Source of the DNA: Paraburkholderia sp. BCC1886
GTDB taxonomy: Bacteria > Pseudomonadota > Gammaproteobacteria > Burkholderiales > Burkholderiaceae
Assembly: GCF_900996245.1 (NCBI RefSeq)
Contig: NZ_CAAJGK010000074.1
Coordinates: forward strand, 1-64,000
DNA: 64,000 nucleotides
Direction: 5' to 3'
Part shown: one piece after another, positions 52,958 through 61,787 of the stretch
How positions within the stretch are numbered: the first letter of the stretch is position 1
Layout of the letters: the number at the start of each line of letters is the position of its first letter
The notes under the pieces: generated by a model
Database searches by the model: none
Told to the model about the DNA's origin: nothing
The model's input: only the letters and a program-made list of their open reading frames with translations
Made by a program: the position numbers and the translations under genes

Positions 52958-53935
52958 TTACAGCCAGTTGGACTTGCGAAAGCGCCAGTACAGCACGATG
53001 TCCACCGTGAGCATGACGATCAGACAGAGCGGATAGCCGTATTTGTAATGCAGCTCCGGAATCTTCTCGAAGTTCATTCCGTAGATACCGGCGATCATGG
53101 TCGGCACCGCGAACAGCGCGGCGAACGAACCCAGCCGCTTGGTCACTTCGCCCTCGGCCAGCGAGATCATGCCGAGATTGACCTGAACCGCGGTGACCAC
53201 CATTTCACGCCGGCCGTCGATCGTCCTGACGATGCGCTCCAGATGGTCGTACACGTCGCGGAAATAAGCCTGCATGCCTTCGCAGATGTTGGGAATGCGG
53301 CCGCCGGTAAACTTGCTGATCGCTTCCTGCAAGGGCGCGATATGGTGCTGCAGAATCACGAGACGGCGTTTTAACGAGTACAGATCCTGAATGATCGCTC
53401 GCGACGCCGCCGAATCGTTGCGTTCGAAGATGCGGTCTTCGAGCGCTTCGATCTCGCTGCTCAACGAGTCGATGATCGGGAAATACCGGTCGACGATATC
53501 GTCGGCGAGCGCGTACAGCACGAACGCCGAGCCCTCCTTGAGCAACTCCGGTTCGCGCTCGCAGCGCGCCCGCACATTCTGGAAACCCGTTCGCGTATTG
53601 CGCCGCACCGACAGCACGTAGTTGCGCCCCACGAACACGTCCACTTCGCCGATCAGCAGTTCGCCGTCGTCGTCCTTTTCGACCGTGTGCATCACTGCGA
53701 ACAGCGACTCGCCGTACTCCTCGATTTTCGGACGCTGATGACCGTGCTGCGCGTCCTCGATGGCAAGTTCGTGCAGATCGAACTCGTGTTTCATGACGGC
53801 CAGTTCGTCCGGGTCCGGATCCTTGAGTGCCACCCAAACGAAGCATTCGGGCCGCGCGACGTAATCGCTGATGCTATCGATATCGATGTCTGCGAGCTTC
53901 CGGCCGTCCTGATAGGCGGCGCAATTGATCAGCAT
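52958..53935 (-). CDS. corA: CorA-type magnesium/cobalt transporter
   Basis: The 325-residue protein has a large soluble N-terminal domain, a long helix with coiled-coil character (DSLSSEIEALEDRIFERNDSAAS-type), and two C-terminal membrane segments. The CorA signature YGMNF lies just after TM1, and the C-terminus is basic (RFRKSNWL). It forms a pentameric Mg2+ channel. An AAGG site lies before the ATG. It is a single gene between the ribose operon and the divergent cydX. Confidence 0.93.
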   Translation of the reverse strand: MLINCAAYQDGRKLADIDIDSISDYVARPECFVWVALKDPDPDELAVMKHEFDLHELAIEDAQHGHQRPKIEEYGESLFAVMHTVEKDDDGELLIGEVDVFVGRNYVLSVRRNTRTGFQNVRARCEREPELLKEGSAFVLYALADDIVDRYFPIIDSLSSEIEALEDRIFERNDSAASRAIIQDLYSLKRRLVILQHHIAPLQEAISKFTGGRIPNICEGMQAYFRDVYDHLERIVRTIDGRREMVVTAVQVNLGMISLAEGEVTKRLGSFAALFAVPTMIAGIYGMNFEKIPELHYKYGYPLCLIVMLTVDIVLYWRFRKSNWL

Positions 53936-54226
53936 GTTGAATAACCTTGAGAACGAAAACAGACCAGCGCTTGCCGCGCGGGTGCACGAAGTGCGATGCG
54001 CGGTGTAAGCCGGACGTTAGTTCCGTCGAACCCTGACCGCGCGCCGCCGCCATGTTAACGGCTGGCCATGAACGCTGCAGGGCATCATAGCAATGCACGG
54101 GCCATCTACCCGGGCGGCCGCGAGCGGCCAGCGGGATGCGCCCTCTTGCGGGGCGCCGGTTTCTTCTTCATGATCGCGGCAGACATGAGGTCGCGACAGA
54201 GCCGCCCCCAGATCAAGGAGACAGCA

Positions 54227-54379
54227 ATGTGGTATTTCACCTGGATTCTCGGTATAGGCGTGGCGTTGGGCTTCGGCATCATCAACGTCATGTGGCTCGA
54301 AGCGGGCGGCAAGTTCGCGCGCGACCCGCAGCAGCGCAACGCCCTGCCGCCCGGGCGTTCTCCGGACAGGCGGTCCTGA
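54227..54379 (+). CDS. cydX: CydX/YbgT-type cytochrome bd subunit (orphan)
   Basis: The 50-residue protein begins MWYFTWILGIGVALGFGII, the hallmark of CydX, the small third subunit of cytochrome bd oxidase. It has a single membrane segment followed by WLEAGGKF and a polar tail. AAGGAG sits eight bases before the ATG. CydX is normally encoded directly after cydAB, but no cydA or cydB lies in the window (corA is divergent upstream). It may serve a bd oxidase encoded elsewhere or have another partner. Confidence 0.8.
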   Translation: MWYFTWILGIGVALGFGIINVMWLEAGGKFARDPQQRNALPPGRSPDRRS

Positions 54380-54400
54380 GTGTCGCGGCTTGCGGCGCGC

Positions 54401-55498
54401 TTACGCCGTCGCCATGCTCTGCAACCGCTGACCTTCGTATAACTGGCCGAAGCGGTTCGCCAGAAAGTCGCCGAGCGGCACCTGTTCCTGACGCACGAAA
54501 CCGCGCTGCGGCAGCTTCCGTTCGCGGAACAGGTCGAGCACCGCGCACATTGCGCCGGCCGTGGTGATCTGGATCGCGCTCATCGGCATGCCGCACACCG
54601 TGCTCGCGAAGATCTTGCGGGTAAACACTTCCTGCACCAGTTGTCCTTCGCGCATCCCGCTCACCGTGATGAATACCAGCACGACGTCCTGCGCGGTGGT
54701 CGGTATCGAACGGCGCAGAATGTTCTTGAGCGTATCGCGCTCGCCGGCCAGGCGCAGATCTTCCAGCAGGAATTGCATCAGATTGCGGTGCCCCGGATAA
54801 CGCACCGACTTGTAGTCGAGCGATTCGACGCGGCCCGCGAGCGTTTCGCACAACGTGCCGAGACCGCCGGAAGTGTTGAAGGCCTCGTATTCGGTGCCGT
54901 CGAGTGAAAAATGTTCCAAGCCTTCGAGCGGCTGCACCCACTGCGTGCGGCCCTCGCGAATCGCCTCGCACGGCTGGCAGTATTCGTTGATCAAGCCGTC
55001 GACGCTCCACGTCAGGTTGTATTTCAACGCGTTGGTCGGAAACTCGGGCAATGCGCCCACTCGCATCTTCACGTCGCGAATCTCCGTGAAACGCCTGGCC
55101 AGTTCATGCGCGGCAATCCCGATGAAGCCGGGCGCGAGCCCGCATTGCGGCATGAAGGCGTGGGTGGATTCGTCGGCGATCGCCCGGATCGCCTGCGTAG
55201 CGCGCACGTCTTCGGTGAGATCGAAGTAATGCACGCCTGCGCCTTTTGCGGCCGAGGCCACGTTGACCGCGAGGTAATACGGCAAGGCATTGATCAGCGC
55301 ATCGAAACCCTGCACGGCGGCCCGCAGGCTCGCGGCGTCGGCGGAATCGATGCGCCGCGCCGCAATGCCCAGACTCGTGAGCAGTTCGAGCGCGTGGGCA
55401 TCGCGTTCGAAAGCCACCACTTCGTAGTCGCCCGTTTCCTGCAACAGATGCGCGATAGTGCGACCGATCAAACCTGCGCCAACGATGGCAACTTTCAT
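54401..55498 (-). CDS. Saccharopine-dehydrogenase-fold protein, lysine 6-dehydrogenase-like
   Basis: The 365-residue protein starts with a Rossmann motif MKVAIVGAGLIGRTIAHLL. It has the wording of bacterial lysine 6-dehydrogenases (GLAPGFIGIAAHEL, YNLTWSVDGLINEY, FNTSGGLGTL, YKSVRYPGHRNLMQFLL). That enzyme oxidises lysine to alpha-aminoadipate semialdehyde. GGGGAGA lies before the ATG at 55498. An Lrp/AsnC-type gene lies 175 bases upstream on the same strand, suggesting amino-acid control. The exact substrate could be another diamine or amino acid. Confidence 0.75.
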   Translation of the reverse strand: MKVAIVGAGLIGRTIAHLLQETGDYEVVAFERDAHALELLTSLGIAARRIDSADAASLRAAVQGFDALINALPYYLAVNVASAAKGAGVHYFDLTEDVRATQAIRAIADESTHAFMPQCGLAPGFIGIAAHELARRFTEIRDVKMRVGALPEFPTNALKYNLTWSVDGLINEYCQPCEAIREGRTQWVQPLEGLEHFSLDGTEYEAFNTSGGLGTLCETLAGRVESLDYKSVRYPGHRNLMQFLLEDLRLAGERDTLKNILRRSIPTTAQDVVLVFITVSGMREGQLVQEVFTRKIFASTVCGMPMSAIQITTAGAMCAVLDLFRERKLPQRGFVRQEQVPLGDFLANRFGQLYEGQRLQSMATA

Positions 55499-55673
55499 GA
55501 GCGTCTCCCCGTTCAGTGAGTGTGTGCGGTAGGTTGCCGGCGCACGCGCGTCGAACCCGTGGCACACAGTCTAAGGAGATGCAAAATCAGTTCATACGCG
55601 CAAACTGCTGCGTTATGACCGGTAGGTTCGACGTTATGACGATGTTTTCAGCCGATTCGTCGAAACCTGGCGC

Positions 55674-56132
55674 TCACACCGTACCGCGGTCGATCTTGCG
55701 CGCGAGGATGATGGACGTGGTGGTCCGCTCCACGCCCTCCAGACCGCCGATCTGATCGAGCAGATCGTTCAGGCGATCGGGCGAGTCGGCGCGCAACCAG
55801 GCGACGTAATCGAATTCGCCGCTGACCGCGCACAGCAGTTGCACTTCGGGCATGCGGTTCAGGCGCTTCTGCACGGCCGAGCCGTGCCGCGGCGCGATGA
55901 TGATGCCCACGTACGCATAGAGGCTCGAATCCAGCACGTCCTGCCCGAGCCGCACGCTGTAGCCGGCAATCACATTGCTGCGTTCGAGCCGCGCGATTCG
56001 CGCGATCACCGTGGTGCGCGCCACGCCGAGCTGGCGTGCGAGATTGGCGACGCTATCGCGCGCGTTGGCCTGAAGCAGGGCCACGAGGTTGCGGTCGAGA
56101 TCGTCGAGCTGATCGAGGCGCGGAGGTCGCAT
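55674..56132 (-). CDS. Lrp/AsnC family transcriptional regulator
   Basis: The 152-residue protein has an N-terminal HTH (LDRNLVALLQANARDSVANLARQLGVARTTV) and a C-terminal RAM domain (VQLLCAVSGEFDYVAWLRADSPDRLNDLL), the standard Lrp fold. It is upstream of the lysine 6-dehydrogenase-like gene on the same strand, and probably regulates it in response to an amino acid. The ribosome site is weak. Confidence 0.88.
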   Translation of the reverse strand: MRPPRLDQLDDLDRNLVALLQANARDSVANLARQLGVARTTVIARIARLERSNVIAGYSVRLGQDVLDSSLYAYVGIIIAPRHGSAVQKRLNRMPEVQLLCAVSGEFDYVAWLRADSPDRLNDLLDQIGGLEGVERTTTSIILARKIDRGTV

Positions 56133-56225
56133 GTGAGCTGAAGAAGGAAGTCGCGGTGAGCGCGATTATCGCGCTTTCTTCATAGGCTCACGGAGGGCTC
56201 CTGGTCTGCGCACCCGGCAAATGCA

Positions 56226-56398
56226 TCAACCCTGCTTGCGAAACTCGCGCGGCGTTTTGCCGAAAGTGGTTTTGAACGAGCCGCGAGTTTTTCGAGCGGC
56301 CATACGTCTTGCAACAGCGTGGGGCCTCGCGGGGCGGCGGTCTGCGTATTCTGGTTATCGGGTACCGGGGCGCCGAACGCTGTCATCAGTTTGCTCAT
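56226..56398 (-). pseudogene. Deletion scar: catalase N-terminus joined out of frame to an AraC-family C-terminus
   Basis: From ATG 56398 (with GGAGA upstream) the first 39 codons match the start of a catalase: MSKLMTAFGAPVPDNQN, then PRGPTLLQDVWPLEKLA. At about 56282 the similarity stops. In a different frame the next 18 codons (56282-56229, stop TGA 56228-56226) read GSFKTTFGKTPREFRKQG, the typical end of an AraC-family regulator (TPREFR box). Both genes have lost their remaining parts, so an internal deletion or recombination joined them. The fused frame continues to 56180 as meaningless residues. Confidence 0.72.
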
Positions 56399-56762
56399 GG
56401 ATTCTCCGGGGAAGAGTAAAGATTTTGAAAGCGAATGCCGGGAGGTACGCGCTTGTATCAGGAACACAGACGCGCGCTGACCGCCGCGCGACCGGGCGGC
56501 GGTCCTGCTAACGACTAACGGGAAGAGCAATTCGGTTACCGGACTGCTGGAGATTCGGAGTGACGGTCCTATTTGCAGCCGCGCAAACAGCGGTACTCGA
56601 AGTGTAGCGGTGTGAAAGCATCGCGCCGTGGCTCTGCCGTTTCACCAATGTCTTTGTTCCCGGTGAACCAGGTGCTACTGCTAGCCGGGGGTAATAATCC
56701 CCGCGCCGGGTCCGCAGGTTGCTCGTTCACCGTTCATTCCAGCAATCCGATGAGGTGTAAAG
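56399..56762. other. Intergenic region between the scar and DUF4174 gene
   Basis: About 364 bases. It should contain the former catalase promoter and the promoter of the plus-strand gene at 56763. I see no further gene, clear promoter or hairpin. Confidence 0.45.
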
Positions 56763-57218
56763 ATGAACCGGTCTTCAACGATGGTCGCGCTGAGTGGCGC
56801 GCTATTGCTCTGCACTATTGCGCTGACCTATTCACGTCCGGTCGTCGCGAAAGACCCGTCGATCGATCAACTCGTGTGGCAACGCCGGTTGTTGATCGTC
56901 TTCGCGAATCCGCACGACGTCTCGTCGCTGGATAAACAGCGCGCAATTGCCACGCAGGCTTGCAAGGATTTCGCCGAGCGCGATCTCGATCTGATTCAGG
57001 TGGTGGGAAACGACGTAACGGGCACGAGCGATTCGGCCGATGCGTTGCGACAGCGCTTCAACGTTTCTGCTGGAACGTTTCGGGCTCTATTGATCGGAAA
57101 GGATGGCGGCGTGAAGATCGACTCGCGCCAACCGGTCACGCAGGCGCAGTTGGTGTCGACTATCGATGCCATGCCGATGCGTCGGCAGGAGACCAACGGC
57201 TCCAACGAAAAGCAATAG
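56763..57218 (+). CDS. DUF4174 family exported protein
   Basis: The 151-residue protein has a signal peptide (MNRSSTMVALSGALLLCTIAL, cleavage near SRPVVA). A thioredoxin-like fold segment follows (LVWQRRLLIVFANPHD) with IGKDGGVKIDSRQPV and IDAMPMRRQE at the end, which is the DUF4174 signature. It has no CxxC, so no redox activity is expected. An AGGTGTAAAG ribosome site precedes the ATG. Role unknown; it probably acts in the periplasm. Confidence 0.8.
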   Translation: MNRSSTMVALSGALLLCTIALTYSRPVVAKDPSIDQLVWQRRLLIVFANPHDVSSLDKQRAIATQACKDFAERDLDLIQVVGNDVTGTSDSADALRQRFNVSAGTFRALLIGKDGGVKIDSRQPVTQAQLVSTIDAMPMRRQETNGSNEKQ

Positions 57219-57397
57219 AACCGCAAAGCTATCGTTCTGCTTTTCTGCGCGGTTGTTGCCCGATCAGACATGGCCACTTTTACAAAGTCGCCGCAGTCTG
57301 ATCGCCTCCTTGAATAAAAGAAATAAGGAGTTGTTAGCCGCCTGTCAGCTTACGTTCGAGCCGATAGACGGCTTGTCGTCTTTACCGCTTATTGCAC

Positions 57398-57718
57398 TTA
57401 CTGATTCGCGGCCGGCGACACGACGCTCGGTCTTGCCAGCGTGTTGTTGCTCTTGGGCGCGCTGGTCTTCGTGTCGCTATTCGTGCCACTCGGCAGGCCC
57501 GAGTTCGGCGCGCGCAGCCCCGCCCCGCTGCCCGAATTGGTCATACCGGGCGTTCCGTAACCGCTATTCGTGTTATCGCTCTGTGCAGCCTGGTTCGCCG
57601 GCCCGGCGGTGCTGCCATTCGAGCCATTACCTGCGCCCCCGGCTGCCTGTGCAAATGCCCCGCCCGAGATCGTCAGTGCGGCGAGCGCCGCGATGATTGT
57701 GCTGGATGCCTTGCTCAT
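57398..57718 (-). CDS. Secreted low-complexity Gly/Asn/Ser-rich protein
   Basis: The 106-residue protein has a signal peptide (MSKASSTIIAALAALTISGGAFA). The mature part is rich in Gly, Asn, Ser, Thr, Ala and Pro (GNGSNGSTAGPANQAAQ) and lacks structure cues. An AAGGAGGGG site sits before the ATG. It converges on the DUF4174 gene. I do not recognise a family; a surface or periplasmic unstructured peptide is the most that can be said. Confidence 0.65.
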   Translation of the reverse strand: MSKASSTIIAALAALTISGGAFAQAAGGAGNGSNGSTAGPANQAAQSDNTNSGYGTPGMTNSGSGAGLRAPNSGLPSGTNSDTKTSAPKSNNTLARPSVVSPAANQ

Positions 57719-57822
57719 GATGTGCCCCTCCTTGATCGGACTGAAATAGAAAACAGACAAGCTTCGCCTGCTACCTGACAGGGGAGCAAGCGCTGTGCCG
57801 CGAGCTTTCAGTCTTTGACAGC

Positions 57823-58698
57823 TTAAATGTTGGGATCTTCTGCCACTGCGCGCAAACAGGCCGTGAAATCGTTCGACGCACGCGCCTGTTCTGCAACGGC
57901 ACGCTCGACGATGCCGACCTCGCGGTGGAACGTATCGTCGCCGAGGCTGAGCGTTCGCACGCAAGCAGGAATATGCAACGCGGCCGCGTGCGGAACGATG
58001 GCGATGCCGACATTCGCGGCCACCAGCCCGACGATGCCTTGCAGTTCATCCAGTTCCACCACGTCGTCCACGTTGATGCGCATACGCTTGAGAAAACGGT
58101 CGACCAGCCGCCCGCCGAACGAGTTGCGGTCGTAGCGAATCAGCGGTTCACGCGCAAGCAGCTCACGCCAAGGCTCTTTCGCGAGCTTGCGCGGCACGAG
58201 CAGCACGAACGGTTCGCTGACCAGCCGATGCCACTTCATTTCACGCGGCAGGGCGAACGGCGGCTTGATGATGACCGCGAGATCGAGTTCGCCGGAATCG
58301 ACCTGCGCGAGCAGGTTCAACGACACGCCGGGCGCCACCCGTATTCGCCATCCCGGCGCAGCAGCTCGAAACCGTTGGATCGCGCCGACCAGCAGCGAAC
58401 TCTGCACCGATGCGATTGCCCCGACCCGCAACAGACCCGCGCTCTCGCTCGCCTGGCCTTGCACGGCGAGTCGCGCATACACGGCAAGCAGTTCCTGCGC
58501 GACGTCGACGGTTCGCTGACCCGCGGCGTTCAGGCTCGCCGAGCGGCCCGTACGGTCGAATAGCGCGAAGCCGAGTTCGTCTTCGAGCCGTTGAATCTGC
58601 GCGCTGACCGCGGACTGGGTCAACCCGGTCTGCGCGCCGGCGCGAGCAAACGTGCCATGACGCACGACGGCGAGGAATGTTCGCAGTTCTCTCAACAT
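57823..58698 (-). CDS. LysR-type transcriptional regulator
   Basis: The 291-residue LTTR has an N-terminal HTH (TFARAGAQTGLTQSAVSAQIQRLEDELGFALFDR) and an effector domain. It is divergent from the VOC protein gene at 58844, with 145 bases between, so that gene is its likely target. The ribosome site is weak. Confidence 0.88.
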   Translation of the reverse strand: MLRELRTFLAVVRHGTFARAGAQTGLTQSAVSAQIQRLEDELGFALFDRTGRSASLNAAGQRTVDVAQELLAVYARLAVQGQASESAGLLRVGAIASVQSSLLVGAIQRFRAAAPGWRIRVAPGVSLNLLAQVDSGELDLAVIIKPPFALPREMKWHRLVSEPFVLLVPRKLAKEPWRELLAREPLIRYDRNSFGGRLVDRFLKRMRINVDDVVELDELQGIVGLVAANVGIAIVPHAAALHIPACVRTLSLGDDTFHREVGIVERAVAEQARASNDFTACLRAVAEDPNI

Positions 58699-58843
58699 GG
58701 ATTAAACAGCCCGGTTTTATACGTCGATAAAATTTGACCTCAGGTCAGAAATATATCGTTATTCATTCAATTCCGTTGTGTTTACCATGTCGTCCACTCG
58801 CTCCATGAAGCGCCCTCCCCACTCTCTTTCGGATCTCATCGCC

Positions 58844-59269
58844 ATGACGACTCCACTTCTGCCGTTCCATATCGCGTTTCCGGTCCACAGCATCGAAGCC
58901 GCCCGTGCGTTCTATGGCGATCTGCTCGGTTGCCCTGAGGGCCGCAGCGCGCCCGATTGGGTCGACTTCGACCTGTTCGGCCATCAGATCGTCGCGCATC
59001 TCGCGCCCGGCGAAACGGGTGTCAGCACCACGAATGCCGTCGACGGTCACGGCGTGCCGGTCCGCCATTTCGGCGCGATCCTGACCATGGAGCAATGGAC
59101 GTTGCTCGCCGACAAACTGAAGGCCGTAGGCACGAAGTTCGTCATCGAACCGTATATCCGCTTCAAGGGCGAGCCTGGCGAACAGGCCACGATGTTCTTC
59201 CTCGACCCGAGCGGCAATGCGCTCGAATTCAAGTCGTTCGCAAACCTCGACATGCTGTTCGCCAGGTAA
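58844..59269 (+). CDS. VOC family protein (glyoxalase/bleomycin-resistance fold)
   Basis: The 141-residue protein has two beta-alpha-beta-beta-beta units: FHIAFPVHSIEAARAFYGDLLGC, and FFLDPSGNALEFKSF at the end, with the metal-ligand His and Glu (PVHS near the start, ALEFK late). It could isomerise, dioxygenate or bind an adduct, but the substrate is unknown. ATG 58844 gives the usual family length. In-frame ATGs at 58778, 58787 and 58805 would add up to 22 residues without homology. It is divergent from a LysR gene. Confidence 0.78.
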   Translation: MTTPLLPFHIAFPVHSIEAARAFYGDLLGCPEGRSAPDWVDFDLFGHQIVAHLAPGETGVSTTNAVDGHGVPVRHFGAILTMEQWTLLADKLKAVGTKFVIEPYIRFKGEPGEQATMFFLDPSGNALEFKSFANLDMLFAR

Positions 59270-59437
59270 TCGGCTCCCTGCCGGGCGGCCATTTCCTTTC
59301 GTTTCGGTTGTAAGCGTTTGTCGCAGCGCAGGCGTTCCGTCGGGATATCGTGATACAAATAGCGGCGACGGCGCAGTGCCCCATTCAGAATGGGTGTGCG
59401 CGCCTCGTCACTATTCGAATAGACATCAGGAGTTTCG

Positions 59438-59956
59438 ATGAAAAAAGCACTGGTCATGCTGGCCTCCGCAGTCGCAATGAGCGGCGCCTTCGCTCAGTCT
59501 TCCGCGCCCGCAGCGGCACCCGCCAACAGCGCCGCGTCCGCACCGGCCGCCAAGGCTGGTCACGAGCGCAATGTCGAAGACCGCATCACCTACCTGCACA
59601 CGCAACTCAAAATCACCCCGGCGCAGGAAACCCAGTGGAATGCGTTCGCCGACGTGATGCGTAGCAACGGCCAGACGATGGGCGAACTGTTCCAGCAGCG
59701 TCACGCGAACAAGGACGTGTCGGCACTCGACGACATGAAGCAGTACACGGCGATCGCACAAGCGCATGCCGACGGTATGCAAAAGCTCGTGAGCGCGTTC
59801 GACCCGCTCTACAACAGCTTCTCGCCGGAACAGAAGAAACTGGCCGACGTCACCTTCCATCAGCCGGGTGGCGCAGGCGGCCCGCCGCATCGTCATGGCA
59901 AGGGTAAGGGCCGGGCGGCGCCCGCACCGGCAAGCGACGCGGCAGCGAAACCGTAA
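59438..59956 (+). CDS. Spy/CpxP-like periplasmic LTxxQ-family protein
   Basis: The 172-residue protein has a signal peptide (MKKALVMLASAVAMSGAFA), an Ala/Pro-rich linker, and a helical domain of the Spy/CpxP type (RITYLHTQLKITPAQETQWNAFADVM, and SPEQKKLADVTFH). It ends with a His/Lys/Pro-rich tail that could bind metal (HRHGKGKG). It is probably a periplasmic chaperone or stress sensor. CAGGAG precedes the ATG. It is terminated by a strong hairpin. Confidence 0.82.
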   Translation: MKKALVMLASAVAMSGAFAQSSAPAAAPANSAASAPAAKAGHERNVEDRITYLHTQLKITPAQETQWNAFADVMRSNGQTMGELFQQRHANKDVSALDDMKQYTAIAQAHADGMQKLVSAFDPLYNSFSPEQKKLADVTFHQPGGAGGPPHRHGKGKGRAAPAPASDAAAKP

Positions 59957-59990
59957 GTACCGAACTGTAGTCGCCGTTATCCGTAGCAGG

Positions 59991-60028
59991 ACGCGCCGCG
60001 CGGCACACACCGCGCGGCGCGTTTTTTA
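59991..60028 (+). terminator. Terminator of the Spy/CpxP-like gene
   Basis: A perfect 12-bp GC stem (59991-60002 with 60011-60022, loop of eight) is followed by six U. Its end is less than 20 bases before the next start at 60046. Confidence 0.92.
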
Positions 60029-60045
60029 TCTGACCGACCCGCCTC

Positions 60046-60483
60046 ATGACTGAACTTCATCATCTGGATCTGAGCCAGGACGCCGGCGCATGCCGCGTCG
60101 TCAAGGACGAAACCGTCAGCGTCGTCTTCGCCGCCGACGCAGGCGAATTGATGAGCCTCGAAGGTCCGAACCGTTATTTGCCCGGCGACGCGCTGATTAC
60201 CGGTTCGACCGGCGACCGCTGGGTCGTTTCGCGCGAACGCTTCGACGCCAAATACGTCCCGGCCGCAGCGACGCTGTCGCATGGCGAAGCCGGCGCCTAT
60301 CGCAACCGCCCCGCCGTCGTGCTGGCCAAACAGATGCATGAAGCGTTCACGCTGGCGCGCACCGCCGCGGGCGGCGACGTGCTGCGCGGCGCAGCCGGCG
60401 ACTGGATCATGCAATACGCGCCCGGCGACTATGGCGTCGTTCAGGCCGCACGGTTTGCCAAGGTTTACCGGCTGGCGGATTGA
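60046..60483 (+). CDS. PGDYG domain-containing protein
   Basis: The 145-residue soluble protein ends with the motif PGDYGVVQAARFAKVYRLAD, which names the PGDYG family, and repeats a similar RYLPGDALITGSTGDRW earlier. Function is unknown; the fold is possibly related to small regulatory or tRNA-repair associated domains. The ribosome site is weak. It converges on the DUF3022-like gene, with about 24 bases between stops. Confidence 0.75.
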   Translation: MTELHHLDLSQDAGACRVVKDETVSVVFAADAGELMSLEGPNRYLPGDALITGSTGDRWVVSRERFDAKYVPAAATLSHGEAGAYRNRPAVVLAKQMHEAFTLARTAAGGDVLRGAAGDWIMQYAPGDYGVVQAARFAKVYRLAD

Positions 60484-60507
60484 AGCCGCTAGCGTCGAGC
60501 ATCACCC

Positions 60508-60873
60508 TTAAGCAAACTCATCGCCGAGATCGACCGTGACGTCGCGCGGCACCGTCTCGCCGTTCGCATACTGCTCTTCGAGCGAACCGATCGCCGCTTC
60601 CACGTAAGCGCGCAACACCGCGAAACTGCGGCCGCGCAAACGCGCCGGCAACGCGCGATAACGCGCCAGCGCCGCAGGCGCAATCACCACCGTCATCACG
60701 ATACGGCGCGCGGTGGAACCGAAACGCATGGCGACCCAGTGAATCGCCAACGTCGGCGTGCCGTCTTCCGCGGCTCGCTCGATGAACTGCGTCTGTTCGG
60801 GAAACAGATCGCTGACGACGCGCGCCAACTCCTCGATCTCGGCATGCGCGCAGTCGTATTGGTAGTCTTCCAT
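60508..60873 (-). CDS. DUF3022-like protein
   Basis: The 121-residue protein begins MEDYQYDCAHAEIEELARV and ends ETVPRDVTVDLGDEFA. Its wording is like the Burkholderia family DUF3022, though this is from memory. It is soluble, with a likely alpha/beta fold. AGGCACC lies before the ATG. A longer in-frame start extends through the next gene and is rejected. It lies 47 bases downstream of the YhfC-like gene, so it may be in one operon with it. Confidence 0.55.
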   Translation of the reverse strand: MEDYQYDCAHAEIEELARVVSDLFPEQTQFIERAAEDGTPTLAIHWVAMRFGSTARRIVMTVVIAPAALARYRALPARLRGRSFAVLRAYVEAAIGSLEEQYANGETVPRDVTVDLGDEFA

Positions 60874-60920
60874 GAGGTGCCTGTTGGGTGAAGCAAAGTG
60901 GAATGTCGCGAGCCCGACGC

Positions 60921-61727
60921 TCAGGCCGCAAGCGGTCGCTTGAACACGCGCACCAGCACCGTTGCCACGATCAGCGCGCCAATTGCATACACGGCGTCCA
61001 CTGCGGCAAGCGAAATCAGGTTGGCTTGCTGCAACACGGCCGGCACATCCACCAGCGCGTGCAACACGATGGCGAGTGGCAGGATGAAGCGCCAGCCGGC
61101 TCGCACGCCGCGCCACATCAGCACCGAGAGACCGATCTGGAATACCAGCGCGGCAATCCGTTCGAGCGCAAAAATGCCGGCGGTTTGCGGCGTCAGGCTG
61201 GCGAGGATCAGATGGATACGCATCAGCGAATCGGTCGGCAGGTTGGCGAGGTAGCCATCCAGTTGCCCGCGGTTCTCGAACACCGCGAACAGAATCCACT
61301 GAACCTGCACGAACACGCCGACCAGCCACGCTTCCGCGCCGCCGTGGCCGAGGCCGTAGGTCAAACCGGTGCCGTCGCCGCCCGGTGCGATGGCGCCCGG
61401 CTTCTGCAACGCGCGCTTGAGCAGCAGACGCATACCGATGAAGCGCCCCACTTCCTCGCACACGCCGGCCACCAGCGCGCCGTAAACCACGAAGGCAATC
61501 GGATTCGACAGGAAGGTGGCGGTTGCTTCGTTACGATGCAGCACGAAGTCGTTCAGCGCGCGTTCGATCACCATCGCGAACAGCGCGAAAACGGCCACGC
61601 CGGCAATGGCGTCGCGCGGATTCAGCGGCATCCGGCGCCGCACGCGGCGGTAAATCAGGAACGGTAAAGCGGCGACCAGCAGCGTGGCGAGCGCGAGGCT
61701 CGAAAGAGTAAGCGGTGCAACAACCAT
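60921..61727 (-). CDS. YhfC-family intramembrane metalloprotease-like protein
   Basis: The 268-residue protein has about seven membrane segments and the family motifs CEEVGRFIGM and GLGHGGAEA. These offer acidic and His residues to a metal site within the membrane, plus FALERIAALVFQIGLSVL. It belongs to the YhfC/glutamic intramembrane protease group; true proteolytic activity is unproven. AAGGA precedes the ATG. Its regulator and substrate are not visible in the window. Confidence 0.78.
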   Translation of the reverse strand: MVVAPLTLSSLALATLLVAALPFLIYRRVRRRMPLNPRDAIAGVAVFALFAMVIERALNDFVLHRNEATATFLSNPIAFVVYGALVAGVCEEVGRFIGMRLLLKRALQKPGAIAPGGDGTGLTYGLGHGGAEAWLVGVFVQVQWILFAVFENRGQLDGYLANLPTDSLMRIHLILASLTPQTAGIFALERIAALVFQIGLSVLMWRGVRAGWRFILPLAIVLHALVDVPAVLQQANLISLAAVDAVYAIGALIVATVLVRVFKRPLAA

Positions 61728-61787
61728 GAGTTTCCTTGCGATATCCGGCGCGCACCCGCTGCGCGCCGCAGCCCGAATGATCGCAGA

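Noticed and set aside
56180..56530. A 116-residue protein-coding gene
   Set aside because: The only recognisable part starts at 56398 and switches from catalase to an AraC tail in another frame; the rest is arbitrary sequence.
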